NCBI RefSeq assembly: GCF_003576645.1
Contig: NC_044922.1
Span: 26,918,888 to 26,982,887, forward strand
From: Ipomoea triloba
Taxonomy: Eukaryota > Streptophyta > Magnoliopsida > Solanales > Convolvulaceae
Length of the DNA: 64,000 nt
Direction of reading: 5' to 3'
Shown piece by piece: positions 12,136-24,891 of the stretch (positions are counted from its first letter, which is position 1; the number at the start of each line of letters is the position of its first letter). The notes under the pieces are model-generated. The model was not told the origin of the DNA. It made no database searches and worked only from the letters and a program-made list of their open reading frames with translations. A program made the translations under genes and the position numbers.

Positions 12136-13306
12136 ATAAGCCATCTTACATCTACACTAGTAGATTTATTAAAAGTTTTTGGTGCAGTGTAAAAAAATAA
12201 GGGGCGGGTTTTTTATTGATTTTGGAGGTGATTTTTTTGTAGCTTTTTATTCCTGAAAGAGAGGTAATTTTATGAGGCCCACTTATTAAGAAAGTAAAGC
12301 AAAGTACATGCATTCTCTCCCGTTTCAAAAATGTAGGTTCCCAGCTGGACGCGTGCATTCGCGCCTATCTAAATGCTTATGTTTTTCTTTTTCCCCTGTT
12401 GTGTCAGATTCTCTTTTGTTTTTTGTTTTTTGTTTTTTGTTTTTTTGTTTTCTTTCTTCTCTCTCTTTATTTTTTTTCCTAGTAGCACCTAAAAATTTGT
12501 GTAAAATTACCCATTAATATGAAAAAGGAACTCTCAGGCGTACTTTTTTTTTTTCCTTAAAAAATGATTATAAGTATCTTAATTTTATTAAAGAATTAGT
12601 ATTTTAACCCACGTTGCACAAAATAAATTTGTTATAATATTTTAAGAATATTTGGATAGATATACAATTATATAAACTATAATAACGAATATTATGTAAT
12701 ACTAATTCAAAATAAATAAATATAAAATAAATAAAGAAAACTTACCGGCAAATCGGGCAATGCAGCGGTGGAGGTGACGTTTTGGCATTGGCAATCGTTG
12801 ATGTGGTAGAGGAAAGGGCGGCGGTGGCTAAATGCGAGAGGAGGCCGAAAATGGCAGGCTCCCGCGACTAAACGCGAGAGGGAGGCAATGGCGGGTGGCG
12901 GGCACTGAAGGCTAAGTTAACTGAAAATGGCGGATGGCGACCGGTGGGTTACTGGAGGAAGAAGAAATCTGGTGTGCAAATCGGAGACATAGGAGTGTTT
13001 TTTCGTGATTTGGGGTGTTGATCTAGTTTCCCGACCTTGGGGGGGGGGGGAGGGTATTTTGTTTGATTTTCCGCGGCACCCTCACGATTTTAATATATAA
13101 CTTTTCGCGGCCCTTGCTTGGGGTGGGTGCCACAGAAAGTTAGATATTAAAATAATATTTAATTTTTCGCGGCACCCTCTCAAAATGGCTGCTGCAGAAT
13201 GTTGACACATTTTTTTAACTTTTTAGAATCCACTACTCCTTTGATTCATAGGTGGGTTCTTATGTACTTATTATGGTATTACCACTGATTTTTTTCCCTT
13301 ACTTTC
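12136..13306. other. Intergenic with GC-richer transposon-like patch
   Basis: There is a T-rich tract at 12415-12480. A GC-richer patch at 12745-12990 has repeated CTAAACGCGAGAG / GGCGGTGG motifs. A G12 run sits at about 13041. TTTTCGCGGCACCCTC appears, with small changes, three times between 13065 and 13190. I recognise no gene; it is probably a decayed transposon. Confidence 0.35.
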
Positions 13307-13807
13307 CACTACACCTATATTAAGAAAGTGTAGTGTAAAACCATCTTTATATTCTCAATTTTGTACTAGTGAGAAACAAGTTAACGATGACATTTTAAGT
13401 CACTAGCGACAAAAATTTCCAACGCTATATTTAGCTACCAAAAAGTCAGTCGTTATTCCTTGCAAATTTTGTCACCAAATTGTCGTGGTAGGAAACTAGC
13501 GACAGACTTTTTGTTGGTTTAGTGACGGAATTTTTGTCGCTAGATTTAATGACGGAATTTTCCGTCGTTATTTCCTCACTAATTTCGTCATCAAATCGTC
13601 GCCAAGAGGAAAATAGCGATAGATTGTTTTCGTTTAGCGATGAAAATTTTCATCGCTAAAGTTAGCGATGGAAAAAAAATTTGCATCGCTAAGCTTTAGC
13701 GACAGACTATTTCTGTCGCTAATCACATTAGCGACAGATTTTCCCTATTTAACGACAGAATTGGTCCGTCGCTATTTTTTGTTTTGTTTTGTTTTTTTTT
13801 TGTAGTG
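13307..13807. mobile_element. CACTA-type MITE candidate, rich in TAGCGAC motifs
   Basis: The ends read CACTACACC on the left and GTAGTG on the right. The interior is packed with direct and inverted TAGCGACAGA / TCGTCGCTA motifs, typical of subterminal repeats. There is no open frame. A truncated relative lies at 37205-37465. No clear 3-bp target duplication is visible, so the boundaries are tentative. Confidence 0.5.
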
Positions 13808-13974
13808 ATTAATATGTAATAATTTTTCTTATACTCATAAAATGTATTACTATATTTTAATTAAAAATATTATACGTCTCATAGTGAAATGGTCTCACAC
13901 AAGACTTTTTGAAAACTATATATGATCTTTTAAAATCCAAAAAAAAAAAAAACCTATTTAATACTTATTCTGTC

Positions 13975-13975
13975 G

Positions 13976-14014
<39 letters not shown>
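13975..14014. repeat. ATT microsatellite
   Basis: An uninterrupted run of ATT trinucleotides. A similar ATT run is present at 37565-37600 next to the related MITE fragment, so the two upstream regions share ancestry. Confidence 0.9.
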
Positions 14015-14015
<1 letters not shown>

Positions 14016-14777
14016 TAGTATTTTCATATGTGCGATGCACGTATGGATTTGTTATAATATATTAAGAATATATATTTGGATTGATATATAATTATATAAA
14101 TTATAACATCAAAATATTATATAGTTATCCTTGCTTGAATTCGAGCAAATAAATGATGAATTAATAGCTAATGTGTATATGTGCACATGTGGTGATGAAA
14201 CAAAAGTAAAAACAACAGTGAATATACGAAAGGCTATAATATGTATAATTATAGAAATAAATAAGCCATCCTAAAAAAATACATACCGAGAATAATCTTC
14301 TATGACGAAATCAATCAACCTTTGAGATTTTTTATTGATTTGGATAACTTTTGACTCAGTAATGAAAACTACATTGCCAATCAAATCTGCAGAAAACCAA
14401 CTAAACCATTTTAAGTTGGCAAATATGAATGAATTATTAGAATATAAAAAAGAAATGCAAATAACACCAAATTGCCGATAGTCTGAGACTAAATTTGGAA
14501 TTGCCAATAAAGACAAGGGACTTCTGGTGGAATTAACTATGCTGCAATATGTCCAGTTACATCAATAGTTTGTACTTCCATTTTGCACATGTTTATTTTT
14601 AAGTTCATATGTTTGAAATTAGTATGAATGAGTGTAATACTTGATTTTGTCTGTGCATGTGTGTGTGTGTGTTTTTGTAAATTTTTTTTTTGTTGATTTG
14701 ATACTAATCTTGGAGTACCTACTGATGCATTTTCATCAGAATGCATGCAATTAAATAGTTTGTCACTTTGTACATAA

Positions 14778-14861
14778 ACATTTGTAAACAATGGCTACAT
14801 CCTATATACCAATTATGTAACATTTGTAAACAATGGCTACATCCTATATACCAATTATGTT
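14778..14861. repeat. Exact 42-bp tandem duplication
   Basis: ACATTTGTAAACAATGG begins at 14778 and again at 14820, and the copies look identical through CCAATTATGT. The period is the same as that of three duplications in the Copia element at 53592-53794. Confidence 0.85.
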
Positions 14862-14886
14862 TGTTGTCAAGATTGATGCTGATTTT

Positions 14887-15028
14887 GTCTTTAATCCAAG
14901 CAGGTTAATTGTAGAAAATGAAATGAATTATAAATTTAATTAAATGATTCATAAAAAGTCTTTAATCCAAGCAGGTTAATTGTAGAAAATGAAATGAATT
15001 ATAAATTTAATTAAATGATTCATAAAAA
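14887..15028. repeat. 71-bp tandem duplication
   Basis: GTCTTTAATCCAAGCAGG begins at 14887 and at 14958. Both copies run through to ATGATTCATAAAAA. The duplication lies inside the left arm of the long-inverted-repeat element, and the right arm has only one copy of this segment. Confidence 0.8.
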
Positions 15029-15242
15029 GTAGACTAAAAGAGCATTTAATTTGTTAATTAACTTATTATTCATAAAAGTAAACTAACAATAAACAAGTGA
15101 AGATAAGGAAAAATGTTGTTATTGAGATTTGAACCTATTATCATGCACTTTTTATTTTATCATCAAACTCAAAATTGAAATAACTAAGCTACTCAAACTA
15201 TTAGTATTTTTTGCGTAAATATAGATTTTATATAACATTTAA

Positions 15243-15245
<3 letters not shown>

Positions 15246-15284
<39 letters not shown>
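15246..15284. repeat. AT/AC microsatellite
   Basis: An (AT)n run passes into (AC)n. The same microsatellite opens the sequence just right of the N gap at 16501, which marks the overlap between the two flanking contigs. Confidence 0.9.
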
Positions 15285-15297
<13 letters not shown>

Positions 15298-16460
15298 ATA
15301 CTAAAAAGAGTCAAAGAAAGCTAGGCCTATAATGGGTAGAAAAAATGATGGCCAAATTATTAAATCAACTGGATGGTTCAGATTGCTTAGATTTATATTT
15401 TTCCTTGAGATTTCTTAATTTATCCTTAATTATATGATTATCCGTTAAATATTCTCTTTTCCGTTAACTTTTAACTTACCCATTAATTTCTATAAGGTCT
15501 TAGATTCGAACCCCATCCCAATCAAAGTTGGCATAATTGTTATACATATACTACGAATATGTTAGAGTATATTATTCAAAAGTAAGTACCATACTCTATT
15601 ACTCTTATTAAATTAAAAATTAGTAGTTACAATAAAAAATAACACATACGCATTTTTTTAATTTATAATCCGATGCCTACAATGCCTTTATTAAAAAAAA
15701 TATTCATTATCAAAAAATTTAAAAAGATATATAATTTCATTAGTTATATTGTCTATATTTTCTACAATGCAAAGATTCATTATCTTCAAATTTATTAATT
15801 AATTATATTCACTACATTGTTTATTGTTTTCCTTTTAGACTATCTTGTAATTAAATATCAAAGTTATACTAAAAAATAATATAATGTTATATATTTATTT
15901 ACCAAGTATTATGTTAATAACATTGAATTAAAAAAAAAACAGTTTGAAGCAAATCATATTAACTACTTAGAGAGGATTTGTTAACAAAGAAAGACATTCA
16001 AATAACCCATTAAATTCATTTAAAACTCATTATTAAAAATGTCAATGTAGGGCAATAGAATATTCTGACACACTTGATGCATTAAAAATATGCTGAGACT
16101 ATAACATTGTTGGAATCAATATTTCAAATTCGGAAAAAGAAGAAATTTGAAAAATAGCTACTGTTGCAGCATTCATTAATCTTGTATCTTATTGTGCATT
16201 CTTTAAATATATTAGAACTAATATAAATTTACAATTCATTTTATTTTTCTACAATTAACCTGTTTGGATTAATGACAAAATCAGCATCGATCTTGACAAC
16301 AAAAATAATTGGTATATAGGATGTAGCCACTGTTTAAAAATGTTTATGCACAAAGTGGCAAACTATTTAATTGCATGCATTGCGATGAAAAGGCAACAGT
16401 GGGTACTCCAAGATTTGTATCAAATCAACAAAAAAATTTTACAAAAAAAAAAAAAAAAAA

Positions 16461-16500
16461 NNNNNNNNNNNNNNNNNNNNNNNNNNNNNNNNNNNNNNNN
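16461..16500. other. Assembly gap (40 N) flanked by identical 1.16-kb copies
   Basis: Sequence 15301-16460 reappears at 16553-17712, apparently without change. The left contig ends in a poly-A run and the right one begins in an (AT)n run. This is the pattern expected when two overlapping contig ends were placed side by side instead of merged. Confidence 0.85.
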
Positions 16501-16549
<49 letters not shown>

Positions 16550-17695
16550 ATACTAAAAAGAGTCAAAGAAAGCTAGGCCTATAATGGGTAGAAAAAATGA
16601 TGGCCAAATTATTAAATCAACTGGATGGTTCAGATTGCTTAGATTTATATTTTTCCTTGAGATTTCTTAATTTATCCTTAATTATATGATTATCCGTTAA
16701 ATATTCTCTTTTCCGTTAACTTTTAACTTACCCATTAATTTCTATAAGGTCTTAGATTCGAACCCCATCCCAATCAAAGTTGGCATAATTGTTATACATA
16801 TACTACGAATATGTTAGAGTATATTATTCAAAAGTAAGTACCATACTCTATTACTCTTATTAAATTAAAAATTAGTAGTTACAATAAAAAATAACACATA
16901 CGCATTTTTTTAATTTATAATCCGATGCCTACAATGCCTTTATTAAAAAAAATATTCATTATCAAAAAATTTAAAAAGATATATAATTTCATTAGTTATA
17001 TTGTCTATATTTTCTACAATGCAAAGATTCATTATCTTCAAATTTATTAATTAATTATATTCACTACATTGTTTATTGTTTTCCTTTTAGACTATCTTGT
17101 AATTAAATATCAAAGTTATACTAAAAAATAATATAATGTTATATATTTATTTACCAAGTATTATGTTAATAACATTGAATTAAAAAAAAAACAGTTTGAA
17201 GCAAATCATATTAACTACTTAGAGAGGATTTGTTAACAAAGAAAGACATTCAAATAACCCATTAAATTCATTTAAAACTCATTATTAAAAATGTCAATGT
17301 AGGGCAATAGAATATTCTGACACACTTGATGCATTAAAAATATGCTGAGACTATAACATTGTTGGAATCAATATTTCAAATTCGGAAAAAGAAGAAATTT
17401 GAAAAATAGCTACTGTTGCAGCATTCATTAATCTTGTATCTTATTGTGCATTCTTTAAATATATTAGAACTAATATAAATTTACAATTCATTTTATTTTT
17501 CTACAATTAACCTGTTTGGATTAATGACAAAATCAGCATCGATCTTGACAACAAAAATAATTGGTATATAGGATGTAGCCACTGTTTAAAAATGTTTATG
17601 CACAAAGTGGCAAACTATTTAATTGCATGCATTGCGATGAAAAGGCAACAGTGGGTACTCCAAGATTTGTATCAAATCAACAAAAAAATTTTACA

Positions 17696-17726
<31 letters not shown>

Positions 17727-17860
17727 CACGTGCGCACACACAAAATCAAGTACTACACTCATTCATACTAATTCCAAAAATATGAACTTCAAAATAAATA
17801 TGTGCAAAATGAATGTAAAAATTGTTGATGAAACTTGACATATTGTAGCATCAGTATTTG

Positions 17861-18829
17861 GATTACCTGCAAAGGTATTATTGTTACTATCAAGTAAATA
17901 AGTTATGAAACTAAAACAAAATGTAGTAGTTACTTATTAACCTTCTACAAATATAATAAATATTTATATTTTGTTCAATACTTTCACATGAGAATGTACG
18001 ACACACATCTCACAGCACATGAAACATGTAGGGGGAAAAATTACCACCGTCAAATATCAATATGCGATTGCAAAATCAATATGCGACAAATTACCACCGT
18101 CAAATATCAATATGCGATTTCACATGAGAATGTACGACACATATCTCACAACACATGAAACATGTAGGGGGGAAAATTACCACCGTCAAATATCAATATG
18201 CGATTGCAAAATCAAGAGTTTATAGTACAACTAAGATCTCAGTCATATATACAAACACAACGAGACAAATCCACAACTTCCTACATCATAATCTCATTGC
18301 ATGATACTGCCCTCTATATTACTACAATAACTCAATTGCACATAACACATTATCAAATACCAATAAATAAATTTAAAAAAAAAAACAAGTATTAAAGATA
18401 AAGACAATGACAATGTTACCCGAAAGAGAATTAAAAAGACTTAGAGAAATTCAAACGAAAAAGTAGTATTCGTTTATACTATCATTTTTAGACTAAGTAT
18501 TTAAATTAGCGTTTTTACAAAATTGCAAACATTTATTTTAGTGACAATTATAATCAATCTCTCATATATTATCTTGCATTCATAAACTTTGAATTATCAA
18601 TTTAAATAAACAAATTCAACAATCAATTACATATGTATGAACATCTCTTATATAATCTTGCATTGGATACACTTTGAAATATTTATTTAATAATAAACAT
18701 TGGACATTATCTTATTCGCGTAATACACCTAAAAGTTACTCCGTAATAATTATATATAAATGGGTGGGGTGGGGGAGTGGCGAGTGTGGGCAGCTGCCCC
18801 ACTGCCCATATGTAGTAGCTCCGTCCTAG
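17861..18829. other. Upstream region of MYB copy 1, non-coding
   Basis: This stretch has no gene. At 18000-18215 there is a local tandem repeat: TTACCACCGTCAAATATCAA starts at 18041, 18091 and 18177, and TGAGAATGTACGACAC occurs twice. A G-rich patch GGGTGGGGTGGGGG lies at 18760. This DNA is not shared with MYB copies 2-4; homology to them begins only near 18830. Confidence 0.6.
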
Positions 18830-19057
18830 GCTAAAATATATAGGAGGTCCTAATTTAGCAGGGAAGCATGTACCATGATAGTACAAAATGGAAGTATGTA
18901 GACGTAGCATTTGATATTGCCATTATTTCTCTAATCTCATCTATTTATTATTCTTCTTTTTTATATATATATATAGATAGATTCTCCTTGCCCCCAAATC
19001 CTACAACAGAATCCAACTTTTATCGCTCTCTGTCTCTATAAGGTTGAATTGATTAGA
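18830..19057 (+). promoter_or_regulatory. Proximal promoter and 5' leader of MYB copy 1
   Basis: The region from CTAAAATATATAGGAGGTCC to the start codon is shared by all four MYB copies. It includes the GATATTGCCATTATTTCT block. A TATA stretch at 18962-18975 lies 96 bases before the ATG. Equivalent TATAC boxes lie 79, 82 and 85 bases before the ATG of copies 2, 3 and 4. Unlike the other copies, this promoter has no MULE-like element directly upstream. Confidence 0.6.
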
Positions 19058-20712
19058 ATGGGAAGGTCACCGTGCTGTGAAAAGGTAGGATTGAAGAAAG
19101 GGCCATGGACACTTGAGGAAGACAAGCAATTGTTGGCTTACATTGAGCAGTACGGCCATGGAAGCTGGCGAGCTTTGCCTGCAAAAGCTGGTATTCTATA
19201 CAGTCTTTCTTTTAGGCTTTCTGATATGATAGATCATGGTTAGTTAGGGTTTGCATTAACCTTTTCTGGAAATGTTTGTTTAGGGCTGCAAAGATGTGGG
19301 AAGAGCTGCAGACTGAGATGGAGTAACTACTTGAGACCAGACATTAAAAGAGGAAACTTTAGTCTGCAGGAAGAACAGTCCATCGTTCAGCTCCATGCTC
19401 TTCTTGGAAATAGGTAACTAATCATATTCAAACTCTACTTTTTTAGATAACGTGAAAAACTCGCAATCACTATTTGAGAGTATGTACTTGCAAGGGCGGA
19501 TCTAGAAATTGTTTTGAACGTGACAAAGTTAATTAAGATGAATTCAAAAATATATATGATATGAATCACAAGTACAAATATATTCTCTTCCCCTTATCAA
19601 GGGTAAAAAAAGTAAATCACATCTTATGATCATAAATGGTAAATGATCACAGTTACTACCCGAGTTCGTGTATAGGGTAAATTTGGTTGGGCTCTCAATG
19701 AAAACTCGGAATCTTGTGGTTATTATCAAGTCATAACAATCAGACCAATTTGGTTGGGTTGTCCTTTTTCAAACTCTACTTATTTTGAGTGACGAATTAA
19801 ATTCACAGTTACTACCCTGTACAGGGTAAATTTGTTTTGTGATCATAATCGTAAAGGACCACAAATGAGATAAATCAGCTTTAGATTCTATAGTTGACTA
19901 ATTCAAATCAATAAAGTCAATAGATCGCTCATACCTGAATCAGATATTAAGGTTTGTTTACTAATATATGGGACAAATTCTTGATTTTTGTTGAGTACAG
20001 ATGGTCAGCCATTGCATCTCACCTGCCAAGGAGAACAGATAATGAGATAAAGAACTATTGGAATACCCATTTGAAGAAGAAACTAAGTAAGATGGGCATT
20101 GATCCAATGACGCATAGGCCAAAGATGAACTCCTCCTTCGGCTCAGCCGCCAATCTCAGCCACATGGCTCAGTGGGAGACCGCCCGGCTCGAAGCCGAAG
20201 CTCGCCTCGTCCGCCACTCTAAGTCCATCGCTTCCTCTCTTATCTCACCTCACCACAAGCCGCCGCCGCCGCCGCCCAAAGTCCCGCCGTCTCTCGACAT
20301 GCTAAAAGCTTGGCAAGAAACGTGGACCAAGCCGCCGAGGACGAGGGTTTCATTATCCCATGTAGACCACGGCGCGTTTCTCTCAAACGCAACTCCGACA
20401 ACCTTAAATTTTCCCGACCAAAACCTATGTTACATGGAAACTCCATACGTACACGAAAGTTCTTCGAATATAGTAAACCTTAACACCACCGGCGACGACA
20501 TAATCCCGCACGTTGCCATGGATCCCTTATCGGACCTTCCAACCTTCATTCATGGGTTCTCGGAGCTTTCACCGGAAACCCTCACAGGATATTTGGACGA
20601 CGACAATGTCGTCGGAAACTGCGGCACGGCAGACATGGAAGACAACAGCCGTTACTGGAACAGCATCCTTCATAATCTGGTGATGTCTCCGGTGGGTTCG
20701 CCGGTTTTCTAG
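19058..20712 (+). CDS. MIXTA-like R2R3-MYB transcription factor, copy 1 (intact)
   Basis: A three-exon gene: 19058-19190, 19284-19413 and 20001-20712, giving 324 residues. Both introns are GT-AG, and the splice positions (within G45 and R88) are the classic R2R3-MYB ones. R2 has W17, W37 and W57. R3 has F70, W89 and W108, with F in place of the first W as usual in plants. [14 protein letters not shown] (about 144-157) is the subgroup 9 signature after MGIDP-THRPK, and LDMLKAWQ (about 186-193) is also typical of MIXTA/MYB16/MYB106 relatives. The bHLH-contact motif in R3 is not apparent. It has a proline run at 175-180 and an acidic C-terminal half, likely for activation, and ends in SPVGSPVF. 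Family role, inferred: nuclear regulator of epidermal cell outgrowth and cuticle genes. The start is MGRSPCC; an upstream in-frame TTG is irrelevant. Confidence 0.92.
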
Positions 20713-22300
20713 CTAAGTAATAAAATTATCACTTATAAGTAACCTTGATTAATTAATTAGGATTATTTGTGAGACAAAATCCGTGAGACAGGTGTCAAAG
20801 ATTCCACACATTAATCGAATAGTCTCACATCAGTGTTATCCTTAGTGTGATAGTACGTGCAGTGTGCTATCTGATTTAGTGGCCTTTAATAATAATAATA
20901 ATAATCATTAAGGATTAATAATGTCAGTTTGTGCGTTCTTAGACAATAAGGATACGATTGCTACTGTGTTCTTCTAGCTACATCATTATTTCTTGTTTGG
21001 TCCATGTTATTTGTTGGAAAAAAATGTAATTTTAGTTCATCATTTGTTTCTTACTAGCAGTTTTAATCCCTAATAACTTTTTGCCATTACAATATATAAC
21101 TCTAAATTTTCAAAAAAAAAAAATTAAATTAAATTACAGTTTTAACCTCTGGAGCAACAAATTAAAACAATTAAACTCTATTAAATTATACTTAGTACAT
21201 GAGTATTTTAATATATTATATTTTAATGTTTATTCTATACTTATAATCTTATTTAGTCTCAATATTTCATTATTTTGTAAAAAAAAAACATGATTTTATC
21301 AAGGTCATGTGTGAAAATAGGGATAATGTGTCACAATTTAAAGAAAAATTTTAGAGATGAAGGATGTCAAATCTCTATTTTGCAAATGAGATACCAAAAC
21401 TGACAATGTTATAAAGAATATTAATAAGAATATAAATCTTGACTTTTGAATACAAGAATATAATTATGTTTAACCCACTCGCCCATCTCTTTCAGAGTAA
21501 AACTCATACTTGATGTTAACAACCAGGTTTTTCACTTCAGTTAATAACCTTCTTTTTTGAAAACCTTCAGTTAATAACCTTCAGTTAATAACCTCCTAAT
21601 TATATTATTTATTTATATTTTTCTTTTATGGATTAGTTAATATTTATGAAACCTGCGCAATCATAACTCATCAATCTGCAATGACAGATTAAAAATTTAA
21701 AGCTGAATAAATTAATTTGTACATGTTTGTTACCGTAGCAGTACAAATAGGCCCATCGTCTGCTTTCAATAACAACCATACAATGAGTTTTTAATCAAAG
21801 TTTGAATGGCTTTAACAGTCAACAATGAAACAAACAAAGTCAGAAAATTAATTTTTATTTAAATTTCATGTCATCATTATAGAAGGGTTATCTAGGGAAA
21901 CTTGTAAAAAATATTAAGTGAACAAAATTTTAAAAGTAAATGTGTCTAATTAAATTTTATTTTAGTTCAAGGGGTTAATTGAACAATTGTTGATAGTAGA
22001 TAAATCTATCCAAAAGCGAATTACAAAATTTAGGATAATTTCAATCAAAATAATATCTACCACCTAATACTATACAGACTACAATAAGTATTTATATAAT
22101 TATTTTAAAAAAATAAAATTAAACATTAATTTTAATACCGACTACAATGAACTTCTCCTATATAATCTTGCATTGATATACTTTGAATTACTTATTTAAA
22201 TACAAACATTGGACATTATATCAGTCGCACAATGCGTCTGTAAAACTGTTAATCAATAATATAGGTTTCAAGTTTCTTTGACCACTCAACTAAAATCATA
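20713..22300. other. Downstream region of MYB copy 1, non-coding
   Basis: No gene is seen. The first 280 bases match the 3' flanks of copies 2 and 3 (GTGGCCTTTAATAATAATAA, TTAATAATGTCAGTTTGT). From about 21306 to 22330 the sequence matches the flank of MYB copy 4 (59412-60750), for example GATGAAGGATGTCAA and CACCAAGACAAACCCTTC. A short near-direct repeat CTTCAGTTAATAACCT occurs several times at 21530-21595. Confidence 0.6.
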
Positions 22301-22446
22301 CACCAAGACAAACCCTTCTTGTAAGTGCTAGTATGACTTTAAATGTGGCAAACCACTCCGTTTTAAGCTTTAAGGCAGTTTCTAATTGCTAAATGCTCCC
22401 AATATGCTAAATCTCAAAATATAGACCTCTTCTTCCAAAGAGTCTT

Positions 22447-23187
22447 CTAAGTAATCTTACAAGCTTTGCCAAAAGCAATATCAATATTTTTAACACGTTC
22501 ATAAATCGCATGTCTAGATAAAGGCAAACGAGCTACTCGAGTATCTGATTTTTCATTGAAAGTTTTTTTCTTCTTTCGATACGGATGACTAATTGGGAGA
22601 AATGTCATATGACTCATGCATGAACACATTCTTTTTACTGTTACTGAACCATAGATCGGGAGTTTTATCTTCAAAAATAGGACATGCCTTAGCTCCATTA
22701 ATATTATAACCTCATAGGTTATCATAAGCTGAAAAATCATTTATGGTGCAAATAAAAGATCATTGCACGTAAGGTAAAACTGCTTCGACAATAACCATCA
22801 TACACGGGCACACCTTCATTCCACAACATCTTTAAATCTTCAATAAGTGGCGGTCGATATACATCTATGTCATTTCCTGGTTGTTTAGGCCATGATATTA
22901 ACAACGACAACATTATGTATTCCGCTTCATACACAACTAAGGTGGAAGATTGTAACTACTAAAAGGACATGGCAAGTGCTTTGTCGACTACTCATATCAC
23001 CATGAGGATTTATTCCATCAGTACACAATACAAGTCTAAAATTCATGTTTTCAATACCGAATTCAGGCCACCTCCTATCAATATTCCTCCATTGTGGTAA
23101 ATTGGTTGTATGTCTTAGTTTTCCATCGCCTTCTCTCCCAATAGCATGCCATTGCAAATTTATTGCCTCCCTTGGATTAGCAAACAT
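22447..23187 (-). pseudogene. CACTA (En/Spm) TNP2-type transposase relic
   Basis: Three overlapping minus-strand frames (23187-22927, 22934-22737 and 22740-22447) together follow the TNP2 / Transposase_21 domain in order. The first has LQWHAIGREGDGKLRH, WPEFG and LCTDGINPHGDMSS. The second has MLSLLISWPKQPGNDIDVY, then LKMLWNEGVPVYD and FTLRAM. The third has FLPISHPYRKKKKTFN. The frame changes twice, so the gene is broken. N- and C-terminal parts of the transposase are missing. It is inserted within the downstream flank of MYB copy 1: sequence at 23219 onward (TTTGTTTAAAATCCTTA) resumes the flank seen after copies 2 and 3. Confidence 0.8.
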
Positions 23188-24891
23188 GCCTTTAAATGTT
23201 TGTATGACGGGTAATTATTGTTGGGTCCATTTTATTTGTTTGTTTAAAATCCTTAAATAAATAAAAATCTCTTTCAAATATGTGATCTACATTGATGTTG
23301 CAGTTCCAGTTTGAATTGAGCTGCCACCTTCCAATAAAAAAATTTAAAAAATAAAATAAAAATTCATGCACCCCAACAATGACATATATGTAGTATATTA
23401 AAAAAATGAACATTATGTATGGAATATAGTCTACGGTATAATGATTGATAGGAGAGAGTGGATATTACATAAATTGAAAATATTTAAGGATATGATGTTA
23501 ATAAGAAAGTAAATTGTGACCTTCAAATACGACACCCACACTCATATCTTCTTCCAAAGTTAAACTCATAGTTTGATGTTAACTACTAGCTTTTTCACTT
23601 CAGTTAATAACTGTCCATTTATATGATTTGTTTTTCCATTTTATGGATCTGTTAATATTTATGAAACTAGATAGTGTCCAGTGCAATACACGGTTTAAAC
23701 TTATATAATTAAATATGAAGTATTATTGTAACATTTATAATAAAAGAAAGAGATAATATAATATAGTTTACGAAAACAAATTACTAACAAAACTTAATGT
23801 TTGAATTTATGTTATTATTAAAAATATATAAATGCAAGTTCTTTGTTAGGTGCATGACTCTGCATTTACTCCCAAGGTATGATGAATTTATATTTGCAGA
23901 GAAACTTTTTTGGTATGAAATGTACAATTTAATAATATGATTGAATTAATTTATTCATGTTAATTTAATTTGAATTAATTTATATTATTAAATTTTATAT
24001 ATTACTTTTTATAGATAAAAAGTGATTGATGTCTGAAGAGTGAAGATGCAATATAATTTATGTACCTATATCGGTATCATATCAGTAGTAGCTAGCTTAT
24101 GCTGTATTTGCCAATGTGTTTGATTTTAGAAACTTTGGCTGTTTTGTTTCATCAGTAAATAATTGGCGGGAAATATTTTCTATTTTTAATTACCAAAAAG
24201 GTTTTTGCCTCCATCAGTAGAATATATATATATATTTTTTTTATAAAAAAGTATGACTTGGCAGATGTAGAATTTGCTTTCATTGTTAATATTTTACGTG
24301 CCATCCATTTATTCTTAATTAATGCATGCCATTGTTATTAATTTATTATATCATATCTAAAACCTAACTATATTATTATTGTGATATGACTATTTTTTTC
24401 CTCTGTCAAGCAAATTAGCTGGTAATAAGCTCTGCTCTTAAAACATGATTTTAAAACTGTTTTTATGAAATTGTTTGAAAATCTCAAAATCTTTTAAGTT
24501 AAATTCTTGAAAAAGTCTATTCAAAACCCCCATAGATACCTTAACAAAGCAAGTCTAGTTAGGAATAGCAGTCCACAAAGTCAACAACAACAGAGACAAA
24601 TTGGAGGAATAATTTCTCAAACTTTAAGACGAGCAAAATTAAAGTACAAAAATGTTTGAGAATGTCTATCGTGTATTATGTTTGAGAATTCTGTGTATTA
24701 CATATTATAAGTCTATTGTTGTGCATGTTATGTTTGATAAAAATAATTTTGTGTATCCTGAAGTAACATTTTGTGTATTCTGAAGTAAATTCTGTGTATA
24801 AAAAAAACTAACAGAAAAAAACTCTATACACATTAAGATACACTCTGATTATCCTATGGATTTTCCATTGACGACCTAAAATGGCAAAAAT
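23188..24891. other. MYB-unit flank and AT-rich intergenic DNA
   Basis: 23219-23340 matches 40205-40340 and carries the unoccupied version (TATGTGATCTACATTG) of the site used by the Copia element near copy 3. 23530-23670 repeats 21490-21650. 24640-24830 has repeated TTCTGTGTATTA / TTTTGTGTATTC motifs, in reverse sense to the ACACAGAAT array at 30100-30700, perhaps as the end of the FAR1-type element to its right. No gene was found. Confidence 0.5.

Larger units (their letters stand above)
14537..17860. mobile_element. Long-terminal-inverted-repeat transposon, non-autonomous, split by a gap
   Basis: The left arm (about 14540-14950) and right arm (about 17480-17860) are inverted copies over roughly 350 bp. 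For example, CAGGTTAATTGTAGAAAATG on the left pairs with CTACAATTAACCTG on the right, and GGAGTACCTAC pairs with GTGGGTACTCC. Between them is AT-rich DNA with no coding frame. Part of the interior and right arm appears twice around the N gap, so the true length is probably near 2.1 kb. Long inverted repeats without coding suggest a MULE-type or foldback element. No convincing target duplication was found. Confidence 0.6.

Noticed and set aside
16340..16584. Frames running across the N gap
   Set aside because: They read through Ns and an (AT)n microsatellite, so they are artefacts.
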